Positions 44,816-54,600 of a stretch of DNA of 64,000 bases are shown here, piece after piece. Source of the DNA: Ornithodoros turicata (lineage: Eukaryota > Arthropoda > Arachnida > Ixodida > Argasidae); contig NC_088201.1 in the NCBI RefSeq assembly GCF_037126465.1, positions 82,860,273 to 82,924,272 on the forward strand. Direction: 5' to 3'. Made by a program: the position numbers and the translations under genes. Under the pieces are notes generated by a model. The model saw only the letters and a program-made list of their open reading frames with translations. It did no database searches and was not told where the DNA came from. The first letter of the stretch is position 1. The number at the start of each line of letters is the position of its first letter.

Positions 44816-46369
44816 ATTCAGGCGACCAAGAGAGTCCCCAAATGAGTACCAACTGTGCAACATCATCGCCTCCAGGCGATATTACTTACCATGCAGCCCC
44901 TTGCCTAATGAGTATAAACAGAAACATGCGCGGCGTTTGTAACGAGAACTCAGGAGAACACCGTTGCAGCAATTCGGAATGTCTGGCTAACGACGGGAAC
45001 CCCTGTAACACAAGTGGGATAGTGGAAGCGCCGCTAGAGCATCTCCTCAGGCTCCGTAGGGCGAAGCTGCGTTTCAGTTAACTCTGTTGCAAGCAGTACA
45101 TGCCCTGAGAGGCTCAGTTGCCGCTACCGAGAAAATCTCTGAGCTTCGAAATCCTACCGAATTGATCTAATTGGGATTTGCGTGTCTCACGCTGTATTCT
45201 CTGAAAATATTGATTCTCTAAGTAGCGCGAGAGTGCCATCAAATTAATTTATAATTTTGAGATGTATGACGTCATGGGGTGCCCAATTTGCCATGCGTCT
45301 GTCAACATTGCATCTCGAAGGTTGATTTCCGTAATCTCACAACAGCTACTGTCAGTCTTCGATGGTAGCGTGAAGGGCGGAGACAGAAGCCGTTGCTTGG
45401 ACTCATGGAGGCCCAGATGTGAGAACTCTCGGTGACGTCACCAACTCCTGAATAATCCGAAACTATGAAGACTTGCGGCTCGTTTTAAATTTTCGTGGAA
45501 GCGCGTAATGTTCACTGATGGCATTCCTATTTTGTAATAGCAGTCTAATTTATAATGCAAATAAAATAAATATTTTTTTATTCGTCCGTAGTGGCAATTT
45601 AACCCGCGATGTGGCGTTGAACTATATCCTGCATGAGAATGGCGATCGACTAAGATATGTTACTGGTTCCTCCCACACAACATGCTGCTGTTCGTTTTGT
45701 TTTGACTCGTCCTCCAGTCAACCGGGAGCGACATGAAGTGTGACGACACGAGCAACAAAAGACTTGCGACAACGCGTAACTACGACCTCAAATAACATTC
45801 TCTGTGTTCACATACGATGCGTAAACAATGCTCGAGCTTGGTGACCCATTACGCGTCCCATTTCGGTGCGTTTCGGGAGGGATTGTTGTTTGCGGACGGT
45901 ATTTCATGATTACGTTTTTGGATGATAATTTGTTTCCAGTTGCACATTTTCCCTGTGTGTCTCTAATGGTTATCTGCTTCGCTAACGGTGATTTCTAGCG
46001 CTGGCTACCATATCTAACGGCAGTTGTAATTCATGTCTGGGGCCAATGTGGTCGCTTAACGAGCTCCCTAACATAGGGAAAAGTGTGCATGGACGAAGAG
46101 AAAAAAGGGAGGAAAGGGAGCAATTATGGAAAAAGTTACTCGGAAAAGGTGGCTAAATAACAGCTAATATATAACACATGGTAATAGCCATCTTACACTT
46201 AGAAGTAGATCAGTTACTTTCTTTAAACTGACTTTCCCATTTCGCAAAGAAAGAAGATCAGTTCCTAACATCTGTTTGTTTGAAACTAAGCCGGTAAGTT
46301 TCTCTCCCCCTCTCCCCAATTGGTTTCAAAAGAATCCCTACCAACACTGAACAATCGCTCAACAGGGAT
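44816..46369. other. Unassigned
   Basis: No gene recognised; only short, unsupported frames. Two tgacgtca-type motifs (45268, 45434 region) occur but without context. Confidence 0.35.
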
Positions 46370-46926
46370 ACTAGTCCCAATACCAGTGTGATAACCGCGG
46401 GAACCGGTCCACTCGTCACAATCCCACTCGTCACCGGATAATTGGTCACACCGGCCCTCTGGTACGAGGTCCTTTTGTCACCGGAACACTTGTCAAGGGG
46501 GGCGGTTCGTCACCGCAACACTGGTTGCAAGGTTGATCCCGTTCCAAAGGGAATGCGTTTCACCGTGTTTTACCAAAGGGATTAGTCCAGTGCCCGACCC
46601 GCACTTCCGCGAACCCGGATTCCGAAGGCCGCTGACCGTACAAATTTCGCGTCTTTGCTAAGGGCACGGAGAGCATGGAAGTGACGAAAACTCAGCGTGG
46701 GGCTCCGTTGCTAGGGCGCGGACAAAAGTTGAGAGACTGACCAAGGTTAGGTCAGGAGAGCCTTTTATGTATTTCACACGTTGGGGAGTACGGTGCGGTG
46801 AGCAGGTGACAGGTTCACTGTGACGATTATTCCGGCTTGACGGCAGTTCCTCATACGAGATGCCCATGTGACGAGTTCACCTATGACCAGTTGGCCTGTG
46901 ACGACCGGGCTTGTGACGAGTTCTCC
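46370..46926. mobile_element. Element with inverted 15-bp tandem arrays (beta)
   Basis: The left array (about 46400-46535) has units such as actcgtcaccggata, attggtcacaccggc and ttttgtcaccggaac. The right array (46804-46925) has eight units in the opposite orientation (for example atgtgacgagttcac, ctatgaccagttggc, ctgtgacgaccgggc), seven of them exactly 15 bp. Units are more diverged than in alpha. The middle 270 bp has no recognisable gene. Confidence 0.75.
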
Positions 46927-47552
46927 TAAACCCGATAACCGCACTTTTCGGTCCATCAAAACGTTTTTTGTTTCTTTGCTGTCCTGTTCTGCGCCAGTGG
47001 AAGAAAAACAAAATATCAATCTATCAGTGCTTAAGAAATGTTGATGATGGAAAATGTGAACGATGAGAATCAGGAATATTATTTCAGAGAAGTACTAATT
47101 ACGGCCCCGAGGGCAAAATAAAGAAATAAACATCTACTGTGCTTCGTCCGGTTTCCTCCCACCTTTCAAATTATTTTTTGCTTCACCAAGGCTTGCGGAC
47201 AGAAAATGGCAACTGTCGCTTGACGAGCCAATTACTACATGATAGGCAAGCCTGAGCGATGGGCAAGACACGTAAATAACACAACACAATGGTGTCTTGC
47301 ACATCGCTCAGGCTTGCATATCAAGGAGTTTGTCCACCAGCTAGCCTGCATCTACGCCATTCTATCTATGAGCCAATTAGTACTTACGTTGTTTGTGAAT
47401 AATGGTGACAGCTGCATTCTGTTTCAAATTTCCCTTCTTTCAGAAGTACGGATAGCCATTCGGGTTACCAGTCACAAACAGGTAGCGGGAAAAAAAGCAA
47501 ACGGCTTCCGATACTACCGTAAGAAATATGAGTTTCTGAAATAAATAAATTA
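46927..47552. other. Unassigned, with a long hairpin
   Basis: Apart from the hairpin at 47246-47317 nothing is recognised. The frame 47239-47544 (+) reads through the hairpin and is not credible as a gene. Confidence 0.4.
47246..47317. repeat. 72-nt hairpin with 26-bp stem
   Basis: The arms 47246-47271 and 47292-47317 are complementary over 26 bp with one mismatch, around a 20-nt loop. The size and shape resemble a microRNA precursor, but a minimal palindromic MITE or an inverted duplication is equally possible. A gagccaatta(c/g)tac direct repeat lies on both sides, about 130 bp apart. Confidence 0.8.
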
Positions 47553-47690
47553 GTTACTGAAGCAAGTAACTTGTTGCAATTTAAACTTAATCTCTATAAG
47601 GAAGACGAACTAATTACAGGTACTAGTTACGTTATCAGTAACTATAGTTACCCGTAACTAAACTAACGGGTAAAAAATGGTAGAAGTCTA
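47553..47690. repeat. Fragment of GTAACTAGTTAC-type hAT element
   Basis: Dense in ttagttac, ctagttac, cagtaactatagttac and cccgtaact motifs, as in the subterminal regions of the element at 4030-5021. It abuts the left Penelope-like arm. A possible counterpart at 61798-61825 (gtaactaatttac to gagactg) abuts the right arm, so the composite may have inserted into such an element. Confidence 0.55.
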
Positions 47691-47704
47691 GCTCTCGCAA
47701 GTGA

Positions 47705-48094
47705 ATAAAATAAGTATTTAAAGAGATTGAAACATTTATTTTAATGAAAAAAAACAAGCTTTCGGACGGAATCCGTCCTTCATCAGGTGCGATACATTGA
47801 ACACTTGGTAGAGATATTTATACTAATGTACATTAGAGAAAGGGGACAAAGAAGGTGGTGAGGAGGAAATACAAATTCTTATTAGAGAAGACTGAGGGCG
47901 CGAAAAAGAAAATACAAAAGAAAGCGATGTACAGTAGGAGCGTTACCGGAGACAAAAAACGTTGAGAGATCTCAGGTGAGCGAACATAGAGTAATATTAA
48001 ACGGTAGGAGCAACTTATTTATTTACACATGGTAACAAGACTTTCGTGCACTTCTTCAGGTTACAAAAATATGAACATGGTACAGGAACATATA
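47705..48094. repeat. Left Penelope-like arm, outer part
   Basis: 47705-47990 is the reverse complement of 61520-61795 (both contain aagctttcggacgga or its complement and gtttcaatctctttaaa). From about 48000 it switches to sequence matching the complement of 58740-58860 (ttacacatggtaacaagact), so relative to the right arm everything in between has been lost. Carries a hammerhead-like core on the minus strand. Confidence 0.85.
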
Positions 48095-48305
48095 CAGGGT
48101 GTTCAAAATTAAGCTTTCACGAGCGCTACGCAAACACACCGACGACAGGAAACCGGATGATAACTTTACGCTACTTGTATAAGAAACAGGTGCTGCTAAT
48201 TATGTAGCACCTGTTTCTTACTCAAGCAAAGGAAAGAATAGCACGAGTTTTATTTTGTTCGACTATTTATAAAGTGCTAGTGAAAGCTTAATTTTGAACA
48301 CTCTG
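48095..48305. mobile_element. 211-bp MITE with TA target site
   Basis: The ends are CAGGGTGTTCAAAATTAAGC and (complement) CAGAGTGTTCAAAATTAAGC, pairing for about 26 bp. Comparison with the uninterrupted copy at 58740-58770 shows insertion at a TA (left flank ta; right flank ca, a mutated TA), as in Tc1/mariner-type elements. Its interior also contains a palindrome around aggtgctgctaattatgtagcacct. Confidence 0.85.
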
Positions 48306-48334
48306 CATACAGTTGACGAAGGAGTTTTCGGTAG

Positions 48335-48660
48335 TAGCTCATAAGCACCAAATGCTCATAACCTCCAAACGCTCAAAACCTCCAAACGCTCATATGCACC
48401 GAAAAAAAGTTGGTGGTTTTGAGCGTTTGGTGGAAATGAGCAGGAGGGGAGAAGCTGCTCATAAGCACCAAACGTCCAGAACATCCGAATGCTCATATGC
48501 ACCGAAAGGCGGGAGACCACAAAGGCCGGGTCTTCCTCTCCCGCATTTGGAACAATGTCATAGGGTGAGAAAGGTGGAATGAATGGCGACTACCAGGGCC
48601 GCTTAATGTGTCAGTATGAAGTTTATGTAACAGCTTGGTCCTGCTTGTATGTAGTCAGAA
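48335..48660. repeat. Composite repeat delta, left copy
   Basis: Matches 57545-57895 in reverse complement. It contains a nested hairpin family of motifs (aaacgctca, gcatatgagc, ggttttgagcgtttgg) and then a unique part ending cttgtatgtagtcagaa. It joins Penelope-like sequence on the outer side in both copies, so it was probably part of the structure before the arms were separated. Confidence 0.8.
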
Positions 48661-48701
48661 TGAATTTTTATGGAAGTTTATTTTTATCTATCGTGAGTCA
48701 A

Positions 48702-49817
48702 TTGGTGTTTGAACGCCGTAGTGTCCGCCCATTTGGTCGAACGCCGTTTGGTCTAATGACGTTTGATCGAAGGCGTTTGATAGAACGCCGCTTGGTCGAA
48801 AACCGTTTGATCGAAAGCCGGTTGATCGATGCCGTTTGTTCGAAAGACGTTTGTTCGAAGGGAGTTCAAAACTGCATGCACTGTGTCATCCGCACCTCTT
48901 TTTCTGTAACTTTTGACTCGAGCATACGGAGCTGGCAATCAGGGTACTCTGCTTTTTTTTTCATTTCTATTATTATTATTTCTTTTTCTTTTCTTTCCTT
49001 TTTTTTTTTTTTTTTGCAGGGAGACCGCTGGTTACTTGCAGACGTTTGTAATTTACGAACCAGTCGGACACATGTTGAAGAAAGTTGCCCCAGGTTGGGA
49101 GCAGCCGATAGTCTGTGTTTCTTCTGAGCACCCTTCTCATTGCAGGTGACATATTTAGAGGGAACGGTCTGAAACGGGATAGCCATATGTGCGCGAAAGC
49201 CACTCCGTCTGTGCATGCTAAGAAGGAAATTTCGCCATGGCACAACGAACGATATTAAATTAACAGCATATAAAACCTTAGTTCAACCTCGTTTAGTGTA
49301 TGCATCTGCAATCTGGGTCACTACACATGCACGCTATCCGAAAAAAATAGAGAAAATACAAAGATCTGCTGCCCTGCTTATCTTGTCTAGGTTTCGAAGG
49401 ACTTCTTCGGTTACATGTCTGTTGCAAGAACTAAATTTAGATTCACCTGCACATAGGCGAAAAGTAAATAAACTAAAACTGTTCTTTCTCCTATACAATG
49501 GTCAGTTGATTGTCAGAAACAATGATACATTGTTAAAATTTATCCACATTCAACAGGAATAAATAATCGAAAAATGTCATTAATTTATTTTTTTATTTAT
49601 TTGCCAAGAATGTTTAATACTTGAAATCAATTTTTATTTGACAAAGTGGGTTAGCATGAGGAATGTGTTTACGAGCAAACGGGTTACACGCAGTTAAATG
49701 TTGCTTAGGATAACGGCATTTAGAACTCCGGCGTTCAACACTCCAAGTGAACCAATAAAAAATCGATCAAACGACCGCTGCCGTTTCGATCTTCGATTAA
49801 ATGTCTTTCGACCAAAT
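48702..49817. mobile_element. Element with inverted 15-bp arrays (gamma), carrying a LINE fragment
   Basis: The left array (48702-48868) has about ten units of 14-15 bp such as gtttggtcgaacgcc, gtttgatcgaaagcc and gtttgttcgaaagac. The right side (49714-49817) has degenerate units in the opposite orientation (ggcgttcaacactcc, cgatcaaacgacc, ctttcgaccaaat). Between them lie a poly-T-rich stretch and an L2/CR1-type LINE fragment. Confidence 0.65.
49215..49562 (+). pseudogene. L2/CR1-type LINE RT C-terminal fragment
   Basis: 115 codons: LRRKFRHG, then LTAYKTLVQPRLVYASAIW, IEKIQRSAALLILSRFRRTSS, LQELNLDSPAHRRKVNKLKLF. This is the conserved C-terminal end of L2/CR1-like ORF2 (LxYASxxWDPH, KxQRxAAR, SVTxxLxxLxWxxLxxRR). 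No upstream RT core, and the ORF ends in FIHIQQE, so it is a short truncated insertion. Confidence 0.82.
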
Positions 49818-50565
49818 CATATGTCGGCACAGTTCCTATAGAAGTCGACCAGGATGCACATTCCCCAAGGCCGTCAGTCATGACGTTGCCCACCTCTGTG
49901 AGGCCAACAACGGCGAGACCTTTCATCGTCACCACAGTGAATCAAATTCGCCTACCTGAGGTAGAGTGTGGTTGACAAAACGTGTAAGAGAAAATGTGGC
50001 CGATGAACGGATATCAACATGGAACGCCGTCGACTCCATAGCGCCTTAAGCTACATAAACGAGTAAACACAAGAGAAAACGAGTAGTAAAAATAAACTGA
50101 AGAAATAACATTTAACTGAATAATGGTTAGAGGTTCAACGATAACACCCAGTGAGCTTGAACTAGCGGTGCAGGAAGGAGGATTGACGCTGCACAGCGTC
50201 GCAGTCAGGCACTGGCGTCATCGAATGGTTCTGTAGCATTCGCTACAGTTCCACAGTATAAAGTCTGCGTCGTGAAGCGTACATTAGTAGTAGTTTTTGC
50301 ATGGTGCTACAACGTGTCTGGTTTTGCATGTTCTTGCCTGTTTAGGTTTTTTTTTTTGTCTAAATATCTGTCCATTTTCATGGTTTTGGCACGTAAATTT
50401 CCGAGTTCTACTTATAAGAGGAAATAATGTTGTTCTTGAATGCCTAAAACGGTGAGCAAACAGAAATGAGTTGAAAACCAATCATCCAAAGAACCAAACC
50501 AGTCATCTTCCAGACCGAAGGTAGAATAACTATAGGAGCGAGAATGTGTAGAGCATGTTGGATGG
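49818..50565. other. SINE-like 3' piece and unassigned DNA
   Basis: 49821-49836 reads atgtcggcacagttcc, identical to 8241-8256 in the SINE-like element, and the following 150 bases (gttgcccacctctgtgaggc) look like a related tail. The rest is unassigned. Confidence 0.4.
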
Positions 50566-50632
50566 AGTTTCGGAAAAAAATAGTCCCGGAAAAGTTCGTC
50601 CCGGAAAAATTGGTCCCTGGTTGCGCGCGGTT
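50566..50632 (+). repeat. 15-bp tandem array (delta-15), unpaired
   Basis: Units agtttcggaaaaaaa, tagtcccggaaaag, ttcgtcccggaaaaa and ttggtccctggttgc follow one another at 14-15 bp. The core matches the left arrays of alpha, beta and gamma in the same orientation. I found no complementary array nearby. Confidence 0.6.
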
Positions 50633-50879
50633 TCGTGCGCCCAAAAATACAGGAGCGTCGTTGTGGACATCTGATAAACCGAATCATAGCCAATAAAGTG
50701 CTATCATTCGCACTCCTCATTTGTTCGAAATTGGAAGACATGCTTTTTTAAATTAGCATTAATCTTAATGAACAATAAATGCTGGACGCGATTTAATGAG
50801 GAACATAAAAGCGGTTCCATTTGCTGCACCGCTTGTATTGTACAAATTGCGTCTGTTCTTTCTGTTCCTCTCTTTATTT

Positions 50880-51441
50880 TGCGGAGTACAGACAACGCGA
50901 CAAGATCATGAAGCAGCTCTGCAATGTCTGCTACCTTCTCCTAAAAGTGAAAAAAAAAAAAAAAATAAAAAGGAAGAGTCGTCTTTCTGCAGAACGAAAA
51001 TTCAAATCTCAGTTCTTTCTTATTCTCACTGATCAGGCCATATCTTCTGTTTTGTCAACTAACTCGTGGAGTGGTAAAAGTTGTTTGGATTTCTGTAAAA
51101 CGCTAACAACTTGGGGCAGCGTCAATGGGAACTTGAACTGGAGAATCGCAGCAAAAATTTTGAAGTAAAAATGGTAGACATCGATGCCAGCGAACTTATA
51201 ATGGAATATCCTTTTGTGTCATTGAGAAAAAGAGAGGACGCCAAACAAAGAGACGCCAAACAATTTTTAACGTACACGATGCATTTGCGTCAGCACTCTA
51301 TTTTCTGACCACACCAGCTACTGTCGCTGATGCTGAAAGAAGTCTCAGCACAATGAAAGTGACCGATCAAGAATATCCTGTGCTCAATTAACCATAAGAG
51401 ATGTCAGGCTTTCTGAGTTCGTAGTCAACCGAAAACATGGT
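50880..51441 (+). pseudogene. Relic hAT transposase, part before BEL/Pao 3
   Basis: Toward 51290-51390 one frame reads NVHDAFASALYFLTTPATVADAERSLSTMK, equivalent to the C-terminal dimerisation domain of hAT transposases (LLTLPVTVASAERSFS). A preceding frame has VDIDASELIMEYP, in the position of the usual D-x-x-x-L stretch. Upstream frames (KTLTTWGSVNG) may be earlier parts. Stops and frameshifts throughout. BEL/Pao 3 interrupts it at 51441; it continues at 57165. Confidence 0.75.
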
Positions 51442-51628
51442 TGTTGTGAAATATGCGGTACTGTTTGGTTGGGTTTTTGGTTTCGGTTTGGGTTTGGCTA
51501 CAAGGACGATGTAGCGCGCTATAGTAGCGCGTGTGACTGGGGGTCTCGAGCATTCTTTTGGAATAAACGGTCTGTACAAGTACGTCCGCCTCCCGCTCCG
51601 AATTCCTGGGCCTACGAGTTCCTCAACA
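51442..51628 (+). repeat. 5' LTR of BEL/Pao 3
   Basis: TGTTGTGAAATATGCG...CTCAACA, 187 bp. Contains aataaacgg about 65 bp from its end. Differs from the 3' LTR only at one T/A position (about 51474) by eye. It should hold promoter and polyadenylation signals in this short span. Confidence 0.95.
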
Positions 51629-51635
51629 CAAATCT

Positions 51636-51653
51636 TGGTGCCGGAACCCGGGA
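51636..51653 (+). other. Primer binding site of BEL/Pao 3
   Basis: TGGTGCCGGAACCCGGGA, 7 nt after the 5' LTR. It is the same type of site as in elements 1 and 2. Confidence 0.88.
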
Positions 51654-51690
51654 TCTTACAACGACGGAGGTGGACTAGACAGCAGCTGGG

Positions 51691-54600
51691 ATGGACCGTG
51701 TGAAGCAGAAACGCGGTGTTCTACGCGCGGCGATCACGAAGCTCATCAACGAAATTGACCTACAGCTGCAGACAACGGCCCCAGCCGCCGACGTGCTGTC
51801 CACAAAGCTGGACATCTTGAAGTCCAAGGAAGAAATGTTGCAGACTCTAGACCAGAGCATAGAGGAGTCCGTGCCGGAGGAGGCCTTCGAACAGGAAGTC
51901 CAAGGCGTTCTCTCTTATGAGGAGAAGATCTGCACTGCGAAGTCCCAGATCACTCAGAAACTGAGAACGTACGACAGACAGCTACCGCGGACAGTCTCGT
52001 CTCCCTCCAGAGTTCCACACGTACAGCCGACGCAGAACGCTGCCGCCTGTAGGGTGAGACTGCCGAAGATCGAAATTTCGAAGTTCAGCGGAGACTTAGC
52101 CGAGTGGACGACGTTCTGGGATCAGTTTCAGTCCAGCATCCACACAAACGAATCTCTGCACAAAGTCGACAAATTCAGGTACCTGCAGAGCTATCTTACG
52201 GGCAAGGCTGCAGCAGCTATCAGTGGACTCTCACTTACGAATGAAAACTACGACACTGCAATAGATCTCTTGAAGCAACGCTTCAATCAACGACACCTGA
52301 TCGTCGAGGAGCATCTAAACCGCTTACTGCATCTTCCACCTGTGGTTGACGCAGGGAAGTTCGTACGGCTACGTGAGCTATACGACGAGGTCCAAGTGAG
52401 GGTACGAAGTCTACAAGCTCTGGATGTCGGCACAAAAGAGTATGGTATCATGCTGATGAGCGTCTTACGCAAGGCTGTGCCAAGAGAGGTCACCCTGGAG
52501 TACAATCGCAAACACAAAGGAGCTCCTAGCGAAGGTAGGACCGAAGTAGAGGACTTTATGGACTTCCTGAAAGTCGAAGTGGAAAGCAGAGAGAAGGACA
52601 CGTTGCTCCCAGACATGCAGAGGAATCACGCTACGAATCTTAACGAACCGCACTCCAGAACTGCACCAAGAGATGGTAGGCGGCTGTTCGAACGACAAAC
52701 GACAGGTGCACTCACTACAGGAGTGACGCCACAGCAGCTAGAATGTCTGCTGTGCAAGGCAGCAGACCACGGCATAGAAAACTGCCGCAGCAATCTTTCG
52801 GTGGGTGACAAGAAAGCCCTACTTAGTCGGGAGGGCCGTTGCTTCAAATGCGGCAAAAAATATCACAGGTCACGTGATTGTCGAACTGCTCCACGCTTAA
52901 GATGCGCAACCTGTGGCGGACATCATTTCACGATACTGTGTGATCGTCCAGGAAATTATAGAGCAGCGGAAGACCCCAACCCTGCACGCCTCGGGGTCAT
53001 GGCTTCGTCTGCGCTGTCGACATCCGACGCAGCTGCGGCCACTGGACCTGTTCTTCTCCAAACTGCTCGCATTTGGGCGGAAACAGATAGGAAGAGACAA
53101 TTTGTACGAGCCATGCTGGATGGAGGCAGTCAACGGACGTTCATAAAGGAGTCACTGTCTCACGAACTTCAATGCGAACCCGTCGGGGAAGAAGCTCTGT
53201 CCATATTCTCTTTCGGTAGTACTCCGCTCAAAAAGACGTGTCGTCGTGTGAAGGTCTGGCTTCGCAGCCAATACAGGCGCCAGGACACATGCGTCGAAGC
53301 GTTGGAAACGCCCGAGATCTCCGCTAACCTTATGCCTTCTCCTGACGCCAACGTTACGAGAGTACTGAACGAGAAAGGTATGGAAGTAGCCGACGCCGCG
53401 GTATTTGGCACAACCTGTAAGCCCGAAGTCCAGATACTGATTGGTTCGGACTATTACTGGGCGGTCGTGACGGGCGAATCCCAACGTATTTCGGAGAAGC
53501 TCTTTGCCGTCAACACTATATTCGGTTGGACAGTTCAAGGGCCTACTACGTCATCGTCTTCCTGCTTCAACACCGGTGTAGGGGTGTTACGGGTTACGGT
53601 GGAAAGCACCGAAAACGAAGCATCTGTAGAACTTCAGCGATTTTGGGATCTTGAACACATCGGAATCAAGCCAAACGAGGTCGAACACGATAGCCTTTGG
53701 AAGAACGAAGTACTGGCCCAGTTTCGTAGCAGTATTGAGAAGAAAGACAGGAGGTACGAAGTGTCACTACCGTGGACGGACAAGAAAGAGGAACTTCTTC
53801 CAAATCTTCAAGCAGCACGAACAAGGCTGCAATCATTAACGAGACGTCTCATGAAGGATCGTGTACTCATGGAAGAGTACGATGCAGCCATTCGTCTCTA
53901 TGAACAAAACGGTCATGCCGAAAAGGTGCCGACTGGGGAGTCGGATAACGTAGTCTACTATATGCCACATAGAGCGATCATCAAAAGAGAAAGAGAAACC
54001 ACCAAAATAAGAATTGTGTTCGACGCCTCGTCCAGCTCTTCAAACGACCCATCACTGAACGACGTCCTTCACGCTGGTCCGAACCTCAACCCTGACATTC
54101 TTCACGTGATGATTAAGTTCCGCGCCAACACAATTGCTTTAACTGCCGACGTTGAGAAGGCGTTTTTGCAGATTGCACTAGCCGAGAGCGACCGAGATGC
54201 GCTAAGGTATCTCTGGTATGCTACAACACCAAGGATGGGCCAACCATTGCCAGAAATTGAGGCCCTAAGGATGACACGGGTACCGTTCGGAGCTACTTCT
54301 AGCCCGTTCCTTCTAACAGCGACTTTGCGACACCACTTTCGTGAGATGTCCGACATCTTCCCATCCACGTGCAAAATTCTTTGTGAAAGTTTCTACGTCG
54401 ATGATTTGGTGACCAGCGTAAACACACTTCAAGAGGCGAGACAGCTTTGCGAGGAATCCGTGGCGATCGTTGAACACTGTGGCATGAAACTTCGAAAGTG
54501 GGCAACCAATGACCATCAATTGAGGGAGGCACTTCGACAACAGGGCGACGACTGTCTATCACAGCAGCTCGAGAGCAAAGTTTTAGGCGTCATCTGGGAC

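Noticed and set aside
47239..47544. ORF through the 72-nt hairpin
   Set aside because: Reads across both arms of a palindrome, with no recognisable protein.
48913..49149. ORF with long Phe/Leu stretch
   Set aside because: Comes from poly-T-rich DNA; not credible as a membrane protein.
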